Of a stretch of 64,000 nt of DNA, positions 26,089 through 34,460 are shown piece by piece. Under the pieces are notes generated by a model. That model had not been told where the DNA came from, made no database searches, and worked only from the letters and a program-made list of their open reading frames with translations. The first letter of the stretch is position 1, and every line of letters starts with the position of its first letter. The DNA is from a virus. The translations under genes and the position numbers were made by a program. The stretch lies in IMG/VR virus record IMGVR_UViG_3300032607_000303, positions 1 through 64,000 of that record; one strand, written 5' to 3'.

Positions 26089-26264
26089 TCGTCGTAAGCT
26101 CCTGCAAGTGTAATTGAAATTATTTCATAACTATAATTATCATTTTCTTCACTCTCAAGTGTATTTACATGAATAGCAGCGTCACCATAACTCTTGAATG
26201 CTTTGATAATTCGTGTCGAACAGTAGTCTGACAAGTCTGTTTCTTCAATCAAAAAGATTTCCAT
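26085..26264 (-). CDS. Small hypothetical protein (59 residues)
   Basis: Starts in a TAATG overlap with the upstream gene. The product MEIFLIEETDLSDYCSTRII...NDNYSYEIISITL looks like a small alpha/beta protein. Both ends are coupled, supporting translation. Confidence 0.6.
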   Translation of the reverse strand: MEIFLIEETDLSDYCSTRIIKAFKSYGDAAIHVNTLESEENDNYSYEIISITLAGAYDE

Positions 26265-26608
26265 TATGTTTTATCTTTATAAAAATATTTTCTACTATCA
26301 ACGTAGTAATATTGCTTGTCATAGCGATCATACTCAAACTTACCAATCGCTGTGTATTCCTTTCCGTTTACAATGAAGTCTTGCACATACTCATCGCAAC
26401 CACAATTACCAGAACCTTCGCAATCCTGAAAAGCTTCCTGCTCAAACCTATCCATTAGGTAACATTCAGCTTTTTCTAAGCTATCATATACGTGGTTTTG
26501 AATGTTCATACGCAGATTGTACAAATTATTTTTAGCCTCTGTAAGACTAATCTCCATGTCTCGTACAATCAATTCTGCTACTGCAATCTTGCCTTTAATA
26601 TTATCCAT
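26264..26608 (-). CDS. Hypothetical protein with CEGSGNCGC motif
   Basis: A 114-residue protein. The first 50 residues form a helix (VAELIVRDMEISLTEAKNNL); the middle contains CEGSGNCGCDEY, a possible metal-binding loop; the C-terminus is Tyr-rich. No family recognised. Confidence 0.6.
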   Translation of the reverse strand: MDNIKGKIAVAELIVRDMEISLTEAKNNLYNLRMNIQNHVYDSLEKAECYLMDRFEQEAFQDCEGSGNCGCDEYVQDFIVNGKEYTAIGKFEYDRYDKQYYYVDSRKYFYKDKT

Positions 26609-26820
26609 TATTTCTCCAATACATATCGACTATAAATAGTTTCAAAGTCCGTCCCATTTTCCTCTACGCTCACAACTGTAGAAGTGATTGTCCAAATGCC
26701 TGACAAGTGGTTTCGATAATGCTTGATAGGAATTACATCGTGTTGCTCTCCTACGATTGGTGAGCCAGCCCCTTTAAACTCTCTGTAGAATACAATTGGT
26801 TTGTCTTCGTATTTCTTCAT
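26608..26820 (-). CDS. Small hypothetical protein
   Basis: A 70-residue protein starting at ATG 26820, with AAGGAGAAAGC upstream and an ATGA overlap with the upstream gene; the six-codon longer form would start inside the ribosome site. Content KKYEDKPIVFYREFKG and SGIWTITSTVVSVEEN suggests a beta-rich fold. Unknown. Confidence 0.6.
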   Translation of the reverse strand: MKKYEDKPIVFYREFKGAGSPIVGEQHDVIPIKHYRNHLSGIWTITSTVVSVEENGTDFETIYSRYVLEK

Positions 26821-27299
26821 GCTTTCTCCTTGTTCCAATGTTTAAATTCATTAGCAAAATATACCACTTTGTTGCAGTCATATTCCATACTAGCTCCGAA
26901 TTTTCCTCGTCCCTGTGAAGCCTCTGACAGTCTTCGCGTTGCCTTAACAATGTTAGACAAGTCGAAGTCATTTGCCACCATAGCTCGACAGACATCCCCT
27001 ACTTCCACTGTGATAGTCTGTCCATCTTTATTAGTAATATCAAATGTATAGTAGCTAGAGCTAGAGCCGTCTGAGATAATTGGCTTGTCCACAATTTGTA
27101 GTGGTTTATCGGTCAATTCTTCTACAGCCTTATTAGTAGACAAGCGCCAAGATACAATGTCTGCATAATGCTCGCTAACTGTCCATCGTAAATCTCTACC
27201 AACTGCAATATGTCTATCACCATCACGAAACTTAACATCTACGACTACATAGCCTTTAACCGGGCACTCACCACCGTGCCAATCAATCCATTCACTCAT
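26817..27299 (-). CDS. Conserved phage protein (WIDWHGGECPV N-terminus)
   Basis: A 160-residue protein. The N-terminus WIDWHGGECPVKG followed by VVDVKFRDGD and ending W-R-L is a widespread phage module of unknown role, often next to small early genes. The C-terminal 90 residues include DGQTITVEVGDVCRAMVAN. No enzyme motif seen. Confidence 0.7.
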   Translation of the reverse strand: MSEWIDWHGGECPVKGYVVVDVKFRDGDRHIAVGRDLRWTVSEHYADIVSWRLSTNKAVEELTDKPLQIVDKPIISDGSSSSYYTFDITNKDGQTITVEVGDVCRAMVANDFDLSNIVKATRRLSEASQGRGKFGASMEYDCNKVVYFANEFKHWNKEKA

Positions 27300-27577
27300 A
27301 CTTTCTCCTTAGCTTCATTTGTAAGAATCTTACTATGTAAATATGTGGCTGCTACGCTTCCGAAGCCACCTCCGAGTCCTAATGATAATGCAACGTACAG
27401 CATATCGTCAAGGCCATTCTTTACAATTGTACTAACAACATACACTTCAAACAGCGCTAGTAAAATACTAACAGGCGGAATAAGCCAATATATCTTGTGA
27501 GAAACATTGCATTGTTGTAGAGACTTACAAGCAACATACCCTGTTGAAACTAAGAATGTAATTACGTAGCTATTCAT
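27296..27577 (-). CDS. Membrane protein (93 residues)
   Basis: Three hydrophobic segments (about 3-17, 28-48, 57-76; Gly-rich LGLGGGFGSVAATYL in the last). Start after TTAGGGAAGT. Overlaps the next gene by four bases. Function unknown. Confidence 0.6.
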   Translation of the reverse strand: MNSYVITFLVSTGYVACKSLQQCNVSHKIYWLIPPVSILLALFEVYVVSTIVKNGLDDMLYVALSLGLGGGFGSVAATYLHSKILTNEAKEKV

Positions 27578-27590
27578 ACTTCCCTAACAG

Positions 27591-27749
27591 TCAAAAGTTA
27601 TCATCATACTGCGCTTTACTATATCCTCGCTCCCACTCTGCAAAATTATTATCCCAAGTATTATACTCTGACCATGTGTAAGGGCAATCACTCAAGTGTT
27701 GGTAGTTATTGTAAGCCTTGTAACCTTCTTCATATGCTTCTGTGTTCAT
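27591..27749 (-). CDS. RMF-like small protein (copy B, 52 residues)
   Basis: Product begins MNTEAYEEGYKAYNNYQHLS, then DCPYT, and near the end WERGYSKA. The spacing GYxAY...CPY...W..GY..A matches the ribosome modulation factor family (E. coli RMF: GYQAGIAG...CPY...W..GWREA), which inhibits or dimerises ribosomes. It starts in a TAATG overlap with the neighbouring copy A. A phage role in ribosome control is an inference. Confidence 0.65.
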   Translation of the reverse strand: MNTEAYEEGYKAYNNYQHLSDCPYTWSEYNTWDNNFAEWERGYSKAQYDDNF

Positions 27750-27895
27750 TACTTACCCTCCTCTATGCAGTAAGCTGCGTCATATCCCTCAACCCATTCA
27801 GACCATTCAAACCCTTCTGTAAAGATGTTGTAAGGACATTCCATGTGAGATACCCCTGACACATATGCTTCATAACCTTGCTGCCAAATACTCAT
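27749..27895 (-). CDS. RMF-like small protein (copy A, 48 residues)
   Basis: Product MSIWQQGYEAYVSGVSHMEC, then PYN and WVEGYDAAY. It fits the ribosome modulation factor pattern closely (GYxA..SG....CPY...W..GY.AA). It overlaps the 3' end of the upstream gene by 27 bases, has GGAG upstream, and is translationally coupled to copy B. Confidence 0.68.
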   Translation of the reverse strand: MSIWQQGYEAYVSGVSHMECPYNIFTEGFEWSEWVEGYDAAYCIEEGK

Positions 27896-28394
27896 TCCAT
27901 TCTCCTAATGTGTAATTCAAAATGCTGTCAATGTCATCATAATATATCTGCAAAAACATCTTGTCAACATCTATTTCAGCGCTATTTTCAAGACGTGTCA
28001 TGTTATTTATGTGCTTACTTCGTTTTTCGTAGAGCATTGCTGGGGAATCTGTCGTGTATCTGTGCATGTAACAGAATCGCAAAATGTCTTCAGGATTGTA
28101 CCTCCGAACAACATAAAATACGCCACGCTCAACAACCTTGCCCACAGGGAAGCCTTTTGGGGCAACCCATGAGGAAGTAAAACGTATTTGCACACGGTTC
28201 TTCTTAGCTTTATTGTTCTCTCTAGAAGGTTGAGAGAGTATGCTTGTGATGCACATGTCCACCATCGGCTTCCACATTGCTAGAGTAGCCTTAGAAGGCT
28301 TTGGGGCATCTGGTAGTATGGCTGCTACTGTTGTGCTGCGGCGTAGGTGACGAGGGTTCTTTAGTTGGTCAATGGGAAGCAAAGGTCTTGCCAT
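27870..28394 (-). CDS. Hypothetical protein downstream of DNA polymerase
   Basis: A 174-residue basic protein that starts in a TAATG overlap with the polymerase stop. The middle (RVQIRFTSSWVAPKGFPVGKVVERG) is basic and beta-rich; the end is acidic helical. The coupling suggests a polymerase-linked or DNA-binding role, without family support. Confidence 0.62.
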   Translation of the reverse strand: MARPLLPIDQLKNPRHLRRSTTVAAILPDAPKPSKATLAMWKPMVDMCITSILSQPSRENNKAKKNRVQIRFTSSWVAPKGFPVGKVVERGVFYVVRRYNPEDILRFCYMHRYTTDSPAMLYEKRSKHINNMTRLENSAEIDVDKMFLQIYYDDIDSILNYTLGEWNEYLAARL

Positions 28395-30505
28395 TATTTA
28401 TTCCTCTGAATAATAAGTTTATCTGCTTCAGCCACATAATAATCGTAATCAATATCACCAACATAGTCTTCGATATTGTTGCACGGCTTGACCATCCAAG
28501 CACTATCAATTGACAGTCTACGTTCCTCACCTCCTTCAACTAGTGGAGGCATAATTTTCACAAGTTTCCCACCAGACTTACAAGGGTAATACCTACAAAT
28601 ATTCTGCTGTGGAACATCAATAGGACTACCAAACTCATCTTCCATAACAAGTACAAGCCTACTACTCCTAGCAACTTTAGTACGTAGCATGAAATCAAAT
28701 TTCTCCTTGTGTGCCATAATAAATTCACGAACATCAACTCCACTAAGCATATTCGCTTCAGCAGCCATAGGGATAATTAACGATGAGTGATTTTTGTGCC
28801 ATCCTAAATCTTTGTATTCGTATGCTCCTTTACTTTTGAGCTTCCCATCAGTGTAGATAGCAATATAATTATTTACATCCCGAATAATCATCTTACTATA
28901 CTCAACAAATTCCAATTGTAGTTTTACTTGAGACTCCCATTGCTTACAAGCAGCATCATATTCTTCTTGATAATCTCTATCAAGAGCCACAGTGACACCA
29001 TCTGTATTTACACCAACCAAAAGTGTATCTTTAACCTCAAGCAATTTCTCAACCAACAAACATAATGAGAGTTGCCCATTAATAGTAATCTTCATTGTGT
29101 ATACAGGATCATAGAACACACTAAACTTGTTGTTAGAATTTCCATATGTAGCATTCAAAGCAAGCTTCAACATTGCATTCTCTGGAGCACTTTTAGGATA
29201 TGATTTACGTTGTTCATACACATCCTTATAAATCTCGCAGAATTTTACAGATAAGTGTTCTGGATACACGTTGTTAGAGATTGCAATATTAGGATACATT
29301 GAACTAACATCAGCATCAATGATCTTATACTTCTTAGTTTCCTGAACGATCTTACTATTCAAGCTACCATGAATTCCACCTGTACCGAAGTCCATACGGA
29401 AACCGTTCACAACAACATTCAATGTTTCAGCAATCTTCCAGCAGCCCCAATATGAATATTGATTCACACCTTTCTTCTTAGCTTTCAACTCCACCTTGTC
29501 AATCCATCCACAAGGATAGAATTTCTTGAATCTGTCACACTCAGATTGAGTTGGTTCATTAGTGATAGGATCAACAACAAGTTTCTTTTTCTTGATAACC
29601 ATTTCAGCATACTTAGCAACATCACCCAACAAATGTTCTGGAATATCAGAAAACACACCTTTTGTTTCAGTGATTACTTGTTTAGAGAACCACTGTTGAA
29701 TGGCAATAAATTCAGGACGCTTGAAATCATAATAGTCGAACAGACACTTTCCAATATCAATGCTGGAGCGTTTGCTTTGACGAGTTACACGTTTTCCTTC
29801 TGAATCTTTTGTGTACAGTTTTATGTTAGCTTCTTCTAGACGCATAACAAAGTAATCCCCACCAATCTTAGCATCAGAATGGTTGATGAAATCTCGGTTG
29901 TACAAATGAGTTAGCTTTTCACGAAACTCCACCAATGGAAGGCTGTGATTGTAAAATGCAAGAGTCATCATAACATCGTGCATATTATATTTCAACAACA
30001 CATCAATCTCATGATTTTTTAGTTCAGTTCCAACGGGGTATGGGAGGTCGGCAATATTACTCTCACGCATATTGAACTCAAGCATCTTCAAGCTCGTCAT
30101 TTTGGCTTGATTATCGAAATGATGTATCTTGAATAAATCTACTTGGTTCACATACCTTTCATTCAACTTTACTGTGTTTGGAAACTTACCTTTAAAGCTG
30201 TCAATCTGTTCTTGTGCAAACTTGTAAGCTCTCTTAGCAATAGTGGCCCCATTTATAGGAAGCTTACCACTGTCTCGTAGAGCTAACAGTTTGTGCAAGA
30301 CAGGGTAATCAAATGCCAAATTATTGAATCCTACTAAACTAGCATCTTGCTCTTTAATATAATCTAGGCAAGCAAATACTCGGTTCATTTCATTCTTACG
30401 ACTACTAACTTCAAAACTATTAGGAAACATTCCATCTGTACGAATTACACTAAAGGTAAAAGCATTAGGGTATGTTTCAATGTCAAAAATATATTTGTCA
30501 CTCAC
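28394..30505 (-). CDS. DNA polymerase, family B, with 3'-5' exonuclease
   Basis: A 703-residue replicative polymerase. The exonuclease domain shows FDIETYP (Exo I, residues 7-13), GFNNLAFDYPVL (Exo II) and KYNMHDVMMT (Exo III). The polymerase domain shows DADVSSMYPNIA (motif A, about 397), KLALNATYGNSNNKF (motif B, about 448) and VNTDGV (motif C, about 500). Motif C reads NTDG instead of the common DTDS, leaving one catalytic Asp there. No TPR insertion or terminal-protein priming features are evident. It works with the gp4-like primase-helicase, SSB, FEN nuclease and ligase encoded in the same operon. Confidence 0.9.
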   Translation of the reverse strand: MSDKYIFDIETYPNAFTFSVIRTDGMFPNSFEVSSRKNEMNRVFACLDYIKEQDASLVGFNNLAFDYPVLHKLLALRDSGKLPINGATIAKRAYKFAQEQIDSFKGKFPNTVKLNERYVNQVDLFKIHHFDNQAKMTSLKMLEFNMRESNIADLPYPVGTELKNHEIDVLLKYNMHDVMMTLAFYNHSLPLVEFREKLTHLYNRDFINHSDAKIGGDYFVMRLEEANIKLYTKDSEGKRVTRQSKRSSIDIGKCLFDYYDFKRPEFIAIQQWFSKQVITETKGVFSDIPEHLLGDVAKYAEMVIKKKKLVVDPITNEPTQSECDRFKKFYPCGWIDKVELKAKKKGVNQYSYWGCWKIAETLNVVVNGFRMDFGTGGIHGSLNSKIVQETKKYKIIDADVSSMYPNIAISNNVYPEHLSVKFCEIYKDVYEQRKSYPKSAPENAMLKLALNATYGNSNNKFSVFYDPVYTMKITINGQLSLCLLVEKLLEVKDTLLVGVNTDGVTVALDRDYQEEYDAACKQWESQVKLQLEFVEYSKMIIRDVNNYIAIYTDGKLKSKGAYEYKDLGWHKNHSSLIIPMAAEANMLSGVDVREFIMAHKEKFDFMLRTKVARSSRLVLVMEDEFGSPIDVPQQNICRYYPCKSGGKLVKIMPPLVEGGEERRLSIDSAWMVKPCNNIEDYVGDIDYDYYVAEADKLIIQRNK

Positions 30506-30522
30506 AACTTCTCCTTGTTATC

Positions 30523-30741
30523 CTACAAACCAAACAAAGCAGCCATCATAACCCAAAACATAGGCCACCAAAACGCTATCATAACACGCGAAGTCTCCCA
30601 ATGTATATTAGTAATGCAAAAGCCAGTCAAGAAAACTGACAGGCCATCTACAAATCCTATTGCCCATGGGAAGAACATAAATACTGCTAAGGCTGTCCAG
30701 CCAATTCCTTCCCAGAATGCTTTGATGAAAGCGTCACTCAT
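30523..30741 (-). CDS. Small membrane protein (72 residues)
   Basis: Starts at ATG 30741, overlapping the end of the hydrolase gene by eight bases; a longer in-frame extension lies wholly in that gene. Sequence WTALAVFMFFPWAIGFVDGL and a C-terminal VMIAFWWPMFWVMMAALF give two or three membrane segments. Unknown. Confidence 0.58.
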   Translation of the reverse strand: MSDAFIKAFWEGIGWTALAVFMFFPWAIGFVDGLSVFLTGFCITNIHWETSRVMIAFWWPMFWVMMAALFGL

Positions 30742-31369
30742 CACACTCCTCCATCTCATTAGTAGTGGCATTATTTTGCGAAAGCAAAATAGCCTGCTCA
30801 ATAGCTTCCTTAACAATCTCCACTGTTTCCTCATGCAATAGAATTTCATTGTGCGTAGCATGTACGTCATAATACGTTACATCGCCCTTCAGTGCAAGCA
30901 TAGACTCCCTCGAAATAACACCATCGTTAATTTTAGTCCATAAACTACTCTGTCCAGACGTTGTGACAATTGCTGTCACATGACATTTAATATCAAACTG
31001 TTGAACGCCTCGCATCACATCACTGTTAGTACGAATATCTCTGAACAGTTGTGACGGTGCCAGCATATTAAGAATCCCAGCAGCCTCGCACCCTGCAAAG
31101 GGAGTTGCCATTGTAATCATAGCCAATGTACGCTTACGATAGAATGATGCAAGGTAGGCTGCATAGACACCGCCCAATGAATGTGCCAAGAATACAATCT
31201 CATCTTCAGGATAGTATGACAGAAAATCTTCCATGTGTTCTAGGTTATTCCAGAAGCCCATACGAGAGTCGTATGACAAGTCCAAATATTCGTAATCTGG
31301 TAGGCATTTCTTAATGAATGAGAACGAGTTGTGAGTTGCAGAATTTCCGTGGCAAGTGATAATAATCAT
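30734..31369 (-). CDS. Alpha/beta hydrolase (lipase/esterase-like)
   Basis: A 211-residue protein. It has an N-terminal ITCHGNSATH strand-loop (oxyanion-hole HG), the nucleophile elbow LAHSLGGVYAAY (Ser in SLGG), an acidic candidate in KINDGVIS and a His in THNEILLHE. This is the alpha/beta hydrolase triad order. No signal peptide is present, so it acts in the cytoplasm. Possible substrates are lipids or acyl esters; which one is unknown. Starts in an ATGA overlap in the early operon, so it acts early rather than in lysis. Confidence 0.78.
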   Translation of the reverse strand: MIIITCHGNSATHNSFSFIKKCLPDYEYLDLSYDSRMGFWNNLEHMEDFLSYYPEDEIVFLAHSLGGVYAAYLASFYRKRTLAMITMATPFAGCEAAGILNMLAPSQLFRDIRTNSDVMRGVQQFDIKCHVTAIVTTSGQSSLWTKINDGVISRESMLALKGDVTYYDVHATHNEILLHEETVEIVKEAIEQAILLSQNNATTNEMEECDE

Positions 31370-31680
31370 ACAGACTCCTTCAGCACATTGCGCATACTTT
31401 TCAGCACAGTTTCAAAACTCTTCTGTTCTACAAAGAAACTACAACGATGATTGGCAATACTCTCTGCAAGCTGCTTCTTCAAAGCTTTCTGAAGCTTGAC
31501 ATACTTTGCAATGGACGATGACAATTTACTAATAGCCTTGCTAAGTTTGTCTGCATAAACCTTGTCATTGTCTTTGTGAGCAGTTTGCCTCCACTGTTTG
31601 AATGTGTAAACATGGTCTTGCAGGATGTTGATGAGATTACGATTTAGTGCAATTTGTGACTGCAATTGTTGTTGGTTCAT
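31366..31680 (-). CDS. Helical hypothetical protein
   Basis: A 104-residue basic, Gln/Lys-rich protein that looks like one long helical bundle (DKLSKAISKLSSSIAKYVKL). ATGA overlaps with both neighbours. No family recognised. Confidence 0.6.
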   Translation of the reverse strand: MNQQQLQSQIALNRNLINILQDHVYTFKQWRQTAHKDNDKVYADKLSKAISKLSSSIAKYVKLQKALKKQLAESIANHRCSFFVEQKSFETVLKSMRNVLKESV

Positions 31681-31868
31681 TTTGACTCTCCTTTACGTAC
31701 TTCCATCATAGCATCTGCGTAACTATATGCACCTCTTGCAATAAGCAGGGCATGTGTGGTGTGATAACCTCCAATAAGCATTTTTGGAGGGTGCTTTAAT
31801 ACAAGCATCTGAAAAGCGAATCCTGCAAATTGGTCACGTACTTCTTGTAACGATTTCTCTTTGCTCAT
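31677..31868 (-). CDS. Small hypothetical protein
   Basis: A 63-residue protein, start ATG after AGGAGCATCAA. Contains LQEVRDQFAGFAFQMLV and ARGAYSYADAMMEVRK, typical of small phage proteins that list host-like helix motifs. No family recognised. Confidence 0.6.
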   Translation of the reverse strand: MSKEKSLQEVRDQFAGFAFQMLVLKHPPKMLIGGYHTTHALLIARGAYSYADAMMEVRKGESK

Positions 31869-31920
31869 TTGATGCTCCTGTTATGTTTTATGATTTGTAA
31901 TAAGGGTTGTGAGGGAAAGG

Positions 31921-31954
31921 CTCTTGCAGCACATGAATGATAGGGCTGCAAGAG
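31921..31954 (-). terminator. Terminator-like hairpin after endonuclease copy 3
   Basis: A perfect 10-bp inverted repeat, CTCTTGCAGC at 31921-31930 and GCTGCAAGAG at 31945-31954, with a 14-nt loop. On the minus strand it is followed by CCTTTCCC, a modest T-tract. Confidence 0.6.
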
Positions 31955-31982
31955 GGGGCTGTCAAGGGGTTTTTGGGGTTAT

Positions 31983-32576
31983 TTACAAACCGTGTCTGTC
32001 TGTGTAGCCAGCCCCTTGACTGTTTAGTTGAGCAATCATTTTTAATCTGTACTCACAAGCTAGACGAAAGGCTTCTTCCTCTCCGTGAACATGGACAGAA
32101 AATATTTTATAGCATTTACCTAAGGATACACTATCTGCCCAAGATGCCTTGTAGTATCTATATTCAACATTAGCTGGATTTTTGTACTTAATGGATGTAA
32201 CGCCCACAAATCCAGATGTGTTGTTGTTTTGCTTCTTCTTGTTTCTTGAGTTATACTTTTCCTCGACTGCCCTTAAGTTACTAACTGAGTTATTTGTGGG
32301 GTCTCCATCAATATGATCTATAACATACTTTTCTGGAACATAACCATGAAACATCTCCCATATAATTCTGTGCACTCTGTACATACCTTGTTTATAGTGA
32401 ATCTGAGAATAGCCACCAGTACCGTTTAGCGATCCTGCAACATCACCAACACTGATATGTTTTCTTCCGTTACTTCTTCCGCTAAAGCAATCAATCGCCC
32501 ATCGTAAACAGGTCTGGCTAGACTCGTCATAGATGAAAAGTTTGTGGTAGTCTTCAATAGTTATTTTAGGTGCCAT
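31983..32576 (-). CDS. Free-standing HNH-AP2 homing endonuclease (copy 3)
   Basis: A 197-residue protein with the same layout as copies 1 and 2: LFIYDESSQTCLRW, HRIIWEMFHGYVPEKYVIDHIDG, NNSVSNLRAVEEKYNSRN, then AP2-like GFVGVTSIKY...YYKASW and GAGYTDRHG. It lies just downstream of the primase-helicase gene, between hairpins, with AAGGAAG upstream of its start. Confidence 0.84.
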   Translation of the reverse strand: MAPKITIEDYHKLFIYDESSQTCLRWAIDCFSGRSNGRKHISVGDVAGSLNGTGGYSQIHYKQGMYRVHRIIWEMFHGYVPEKYVIDHIDGDPTNNSVSNLRAVEEKYNSRNKKKQNNNTSGFVGVTSIKYKNPANVEYRYYKASWADSVSLGKCYKIFSVHVHGEEEAFRLACEYRLKMIAQLNSQGAGYTDRHGL

Positions 32577-32592
32577 TTCTTCCTTATAGGTG

Positions 32593-32612
32593 AAACCCGC
32601 ATCTTGTGCGGG
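32593..32612 (-). terminator. Hairpin after primase-helicase gene
   Basis: CCCGCA (32596-32601) and TGCGGG (32607-32612) form a 6-bp GC stem eight bases past the stop; the minus-strand product continues TTTCACC. Probably a weak terminator. Confidence 0.6.
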
Positions 32613-32619
32613 CTGTTAG

Positions 32620-34413
32620 TTAAAACTCTGACGGATGCTGCTCTTGATAAACTTCCTTGTCCCACAACATAGCTGTCTCATTGTCGTAGAAAAGTTCAAG
32701 AGCTTTTCCGGTTACACCTGTTGCCCTCGACTTCAATAAATGAACTTCTGTAGTATTTCGCATCATCAAATCTTCGTGGGACTTGTCCCGCTGCAAGGCG
32801 ATATTGATACCAGCACTACGAAACTGCGTCCCTGAACCAATAAGCATCTCTTCACTAATAGTCCCACCCTGGGAAGCTGCCTTACTACCGCCAGATGGCT
32901 TTTTTGTGTGCGCCACCTGAACTAGAATACAGTTCGTAGCCTTGACCAAGTTCTTCTCCCACTTCATCCATTTATCGACTTCTTCCAAGGACGCACCAGA
33001 AAACACATCTGAGATAACATCAATTACACAGATGTCTACATCGTGCATAGTGATACATTCCTCAATCTTTTCTTGCAGCTTACTGAAGTCTCCACGGTCA
33101 TCCAGCAAATATAAGCGTGGCTGTCCGTCTGGGAACAAGAACAGATTCTTTGCGGCCTCCTTTGCAAGATCACTACTTACATATGCAATCTTCTCGTCCC
33201 TGTCCTCAATCATTGCAATCTTGCGACCCATATAGGAACTCAAAAGATTCTCGCCAAATTCAGATGCCTCGGCTTCAAGAGAACATACTAAAACCTTCTT
33301 GTTACACTCTGTCATCCAGTATGTGACACAAGAATTTACTACCGATGTCTTGCCACAGCCCGATCCAGCTAAGATATTCACGATATAGCCGTAGTTGATG
33401 CCTCCCGCAAGCATCTTGTTCAATTTTGACAAGTAATTCGGAAATGGAAGTTTGTCAACCTTACTACGAGCAACAATTTCATCGTAAATAGTATCAGCAG
33501 CAACCACGCCAGCGGGCGTATAGGGCTGACTATTCCAATAGTCATTAATCAAGTCACGTTCGCGGTTTACTGGCTTACCTGTTGTGTTATCCCAAACGTA
33601 AGAATTCGGGTCTTTCATGCGTAGTTTGGCAATAAAAACTTTTCCTTTTGGCAAAACTTTAGCAAGTTTCTCTGCTGCTTCCTCCCCTGCTTTATCCGAA
33701 TCCAACATAACTACAATCTTTTTTTGCCGTGACAGCCATTCATACTGCGCTTTTGCTGTGGTTGCTGTGCCTGACTCTCCGAGCGTAGAACAAACCACCG
33801 CGCACATGTCGTAATCTGCCTTACCCCGCTTTATTTGGTCGTCTTTCAGAACCTGAAACAGAGTCAATTGGTCGATTTCACCGCCAACTATGCAGACCGT
33901 ACCTGCATGGCTTTTAAAGCGAAACTGGCCTATGAAGTCAACCTCCTTGCCGACCCTCCCGATAGGATTTTCAAATGACTTGGGTAAAACTCTAGTCCGA
34001 TAGCCAGCAAGCTCCCCATCAATTGTAGTAGGTACATACTGTTTTACTGGAAGACCCGTTTCTTGGCTGTACTCATAGCGCACACCAAAAAAGGTGTTAG
34101 TGTCCGTTCGGATGCCTCGGAAACCTTTGCCATCATTACCAGTGATTTTCTTGATACGTTCGTTTTCCTCTGGTGTAATATTTTCGCGTGTAGTCACTTC
34201 TTCATCCTCATCGTATTCTTTAATGTCCCAACCCATTAACTCTCTATGCTCATCACTTGCCAAAGTCCACCCACAAGAGAAACAGTGCGCAGACTCCGTA
34301 GCAGCATAAACCCGTAAATTATTCTTTGACCTATCTCTGCCATTTCTGGCACAACGAGGGCATTGACACATACCGTCATTGTCGAGGTCAATTCCCCATT
34401 TATTCTCTGCCAA
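32620..34413 (-). CDS. DNA primase-helicase, T7 gp4-like
   Basis: A 597-residue bifunctional protein. Start is TTG at 34413 with GGAGAGAAT directly upstream. The N-terminal zinc domain uses C18, C21, C44 and C47 (CPRC and CFSC). A Toprim fold follows (VCIVGGEIDQLTLF and VVMLDSDKAGEEAA). The C-terminal DnaB/RecA-like helicase has Walker A GSGCGKTS (about 350), Walker B ICVIDVISDV, and a QVAHTKKPSGG loop. It unwinds the fork and makes primers for the family B polymerase. A terminator lies just upstream of its start and another after its stop. Confidence 0.9.
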   Translation of the reverse strand: MAENKWGIDLDNDGMCQCPRCARNGRDRSKNNLRVYAATESAHCFSCGWTLASDEHRELMGWDIKEYDEDEEVTTRENITPEENERIKKITGNDGKGFRGIRTDTNTFFGVRYEYSQETGLPVKQYVPTTIDGELAGYRTRVLPKSFENPIGRVGKEVDFIGQFRFKSHAGTVCIVGGEIDQLTLFQVLKDDQIKRGKADYDMCAVVCSTLGESGTATTAKAQYEWLSRQKKIVVMLDSDKAGEEAAEKLAKVLPKGKVFIAKLRMKDPNSYVWDNTTGKPVNRERDLINDYWNSQPYTPAGVVAADTIYDEIVARSKVDKLPFPNYLSKLNKMLAGGINYGYIVNILAGSGCGKTSVVNSCVTYWMTECNKKVLVCSLEAEASEFGENLLSSYMGRKIAMIEDRDEKIAYVSSDLAKEAAKNLFLFPDGQPRLYLLDDRGDFSKLQEKIEECITMHDVDICVIDVISDVFSGASLEEVDKWMKWEKNLVKATNCILVQVAHTKKPSGGSKAASQGGTISEEMLIGSGTQFRSAGINIALQRDKSHEDLMMRNTTEVHLLKSRATGVTGKALELFYDNETAMLWDKEVYQEQHPSEF

Positions 34414-34423
34414 ATTCTCTCCT

Positions 34424-34456
34424 TAAAAAGCCCCTCACTCTTACAAATGAGGGGCT
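34424..34456 (-). terminator. Intrinsic terminator before the primase-helicase gene
   Basis: AGCCCCTCA (34429-34437) pairs perfectly with TGAGGGGCT (34448-34456); on the minus strand the stem is followed by TTTTT. It probably reduces read-through from the ThyX segment or stabilises its 3' end. Confidence 0.85.
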
Positions 34457-34460
34457 GCTA

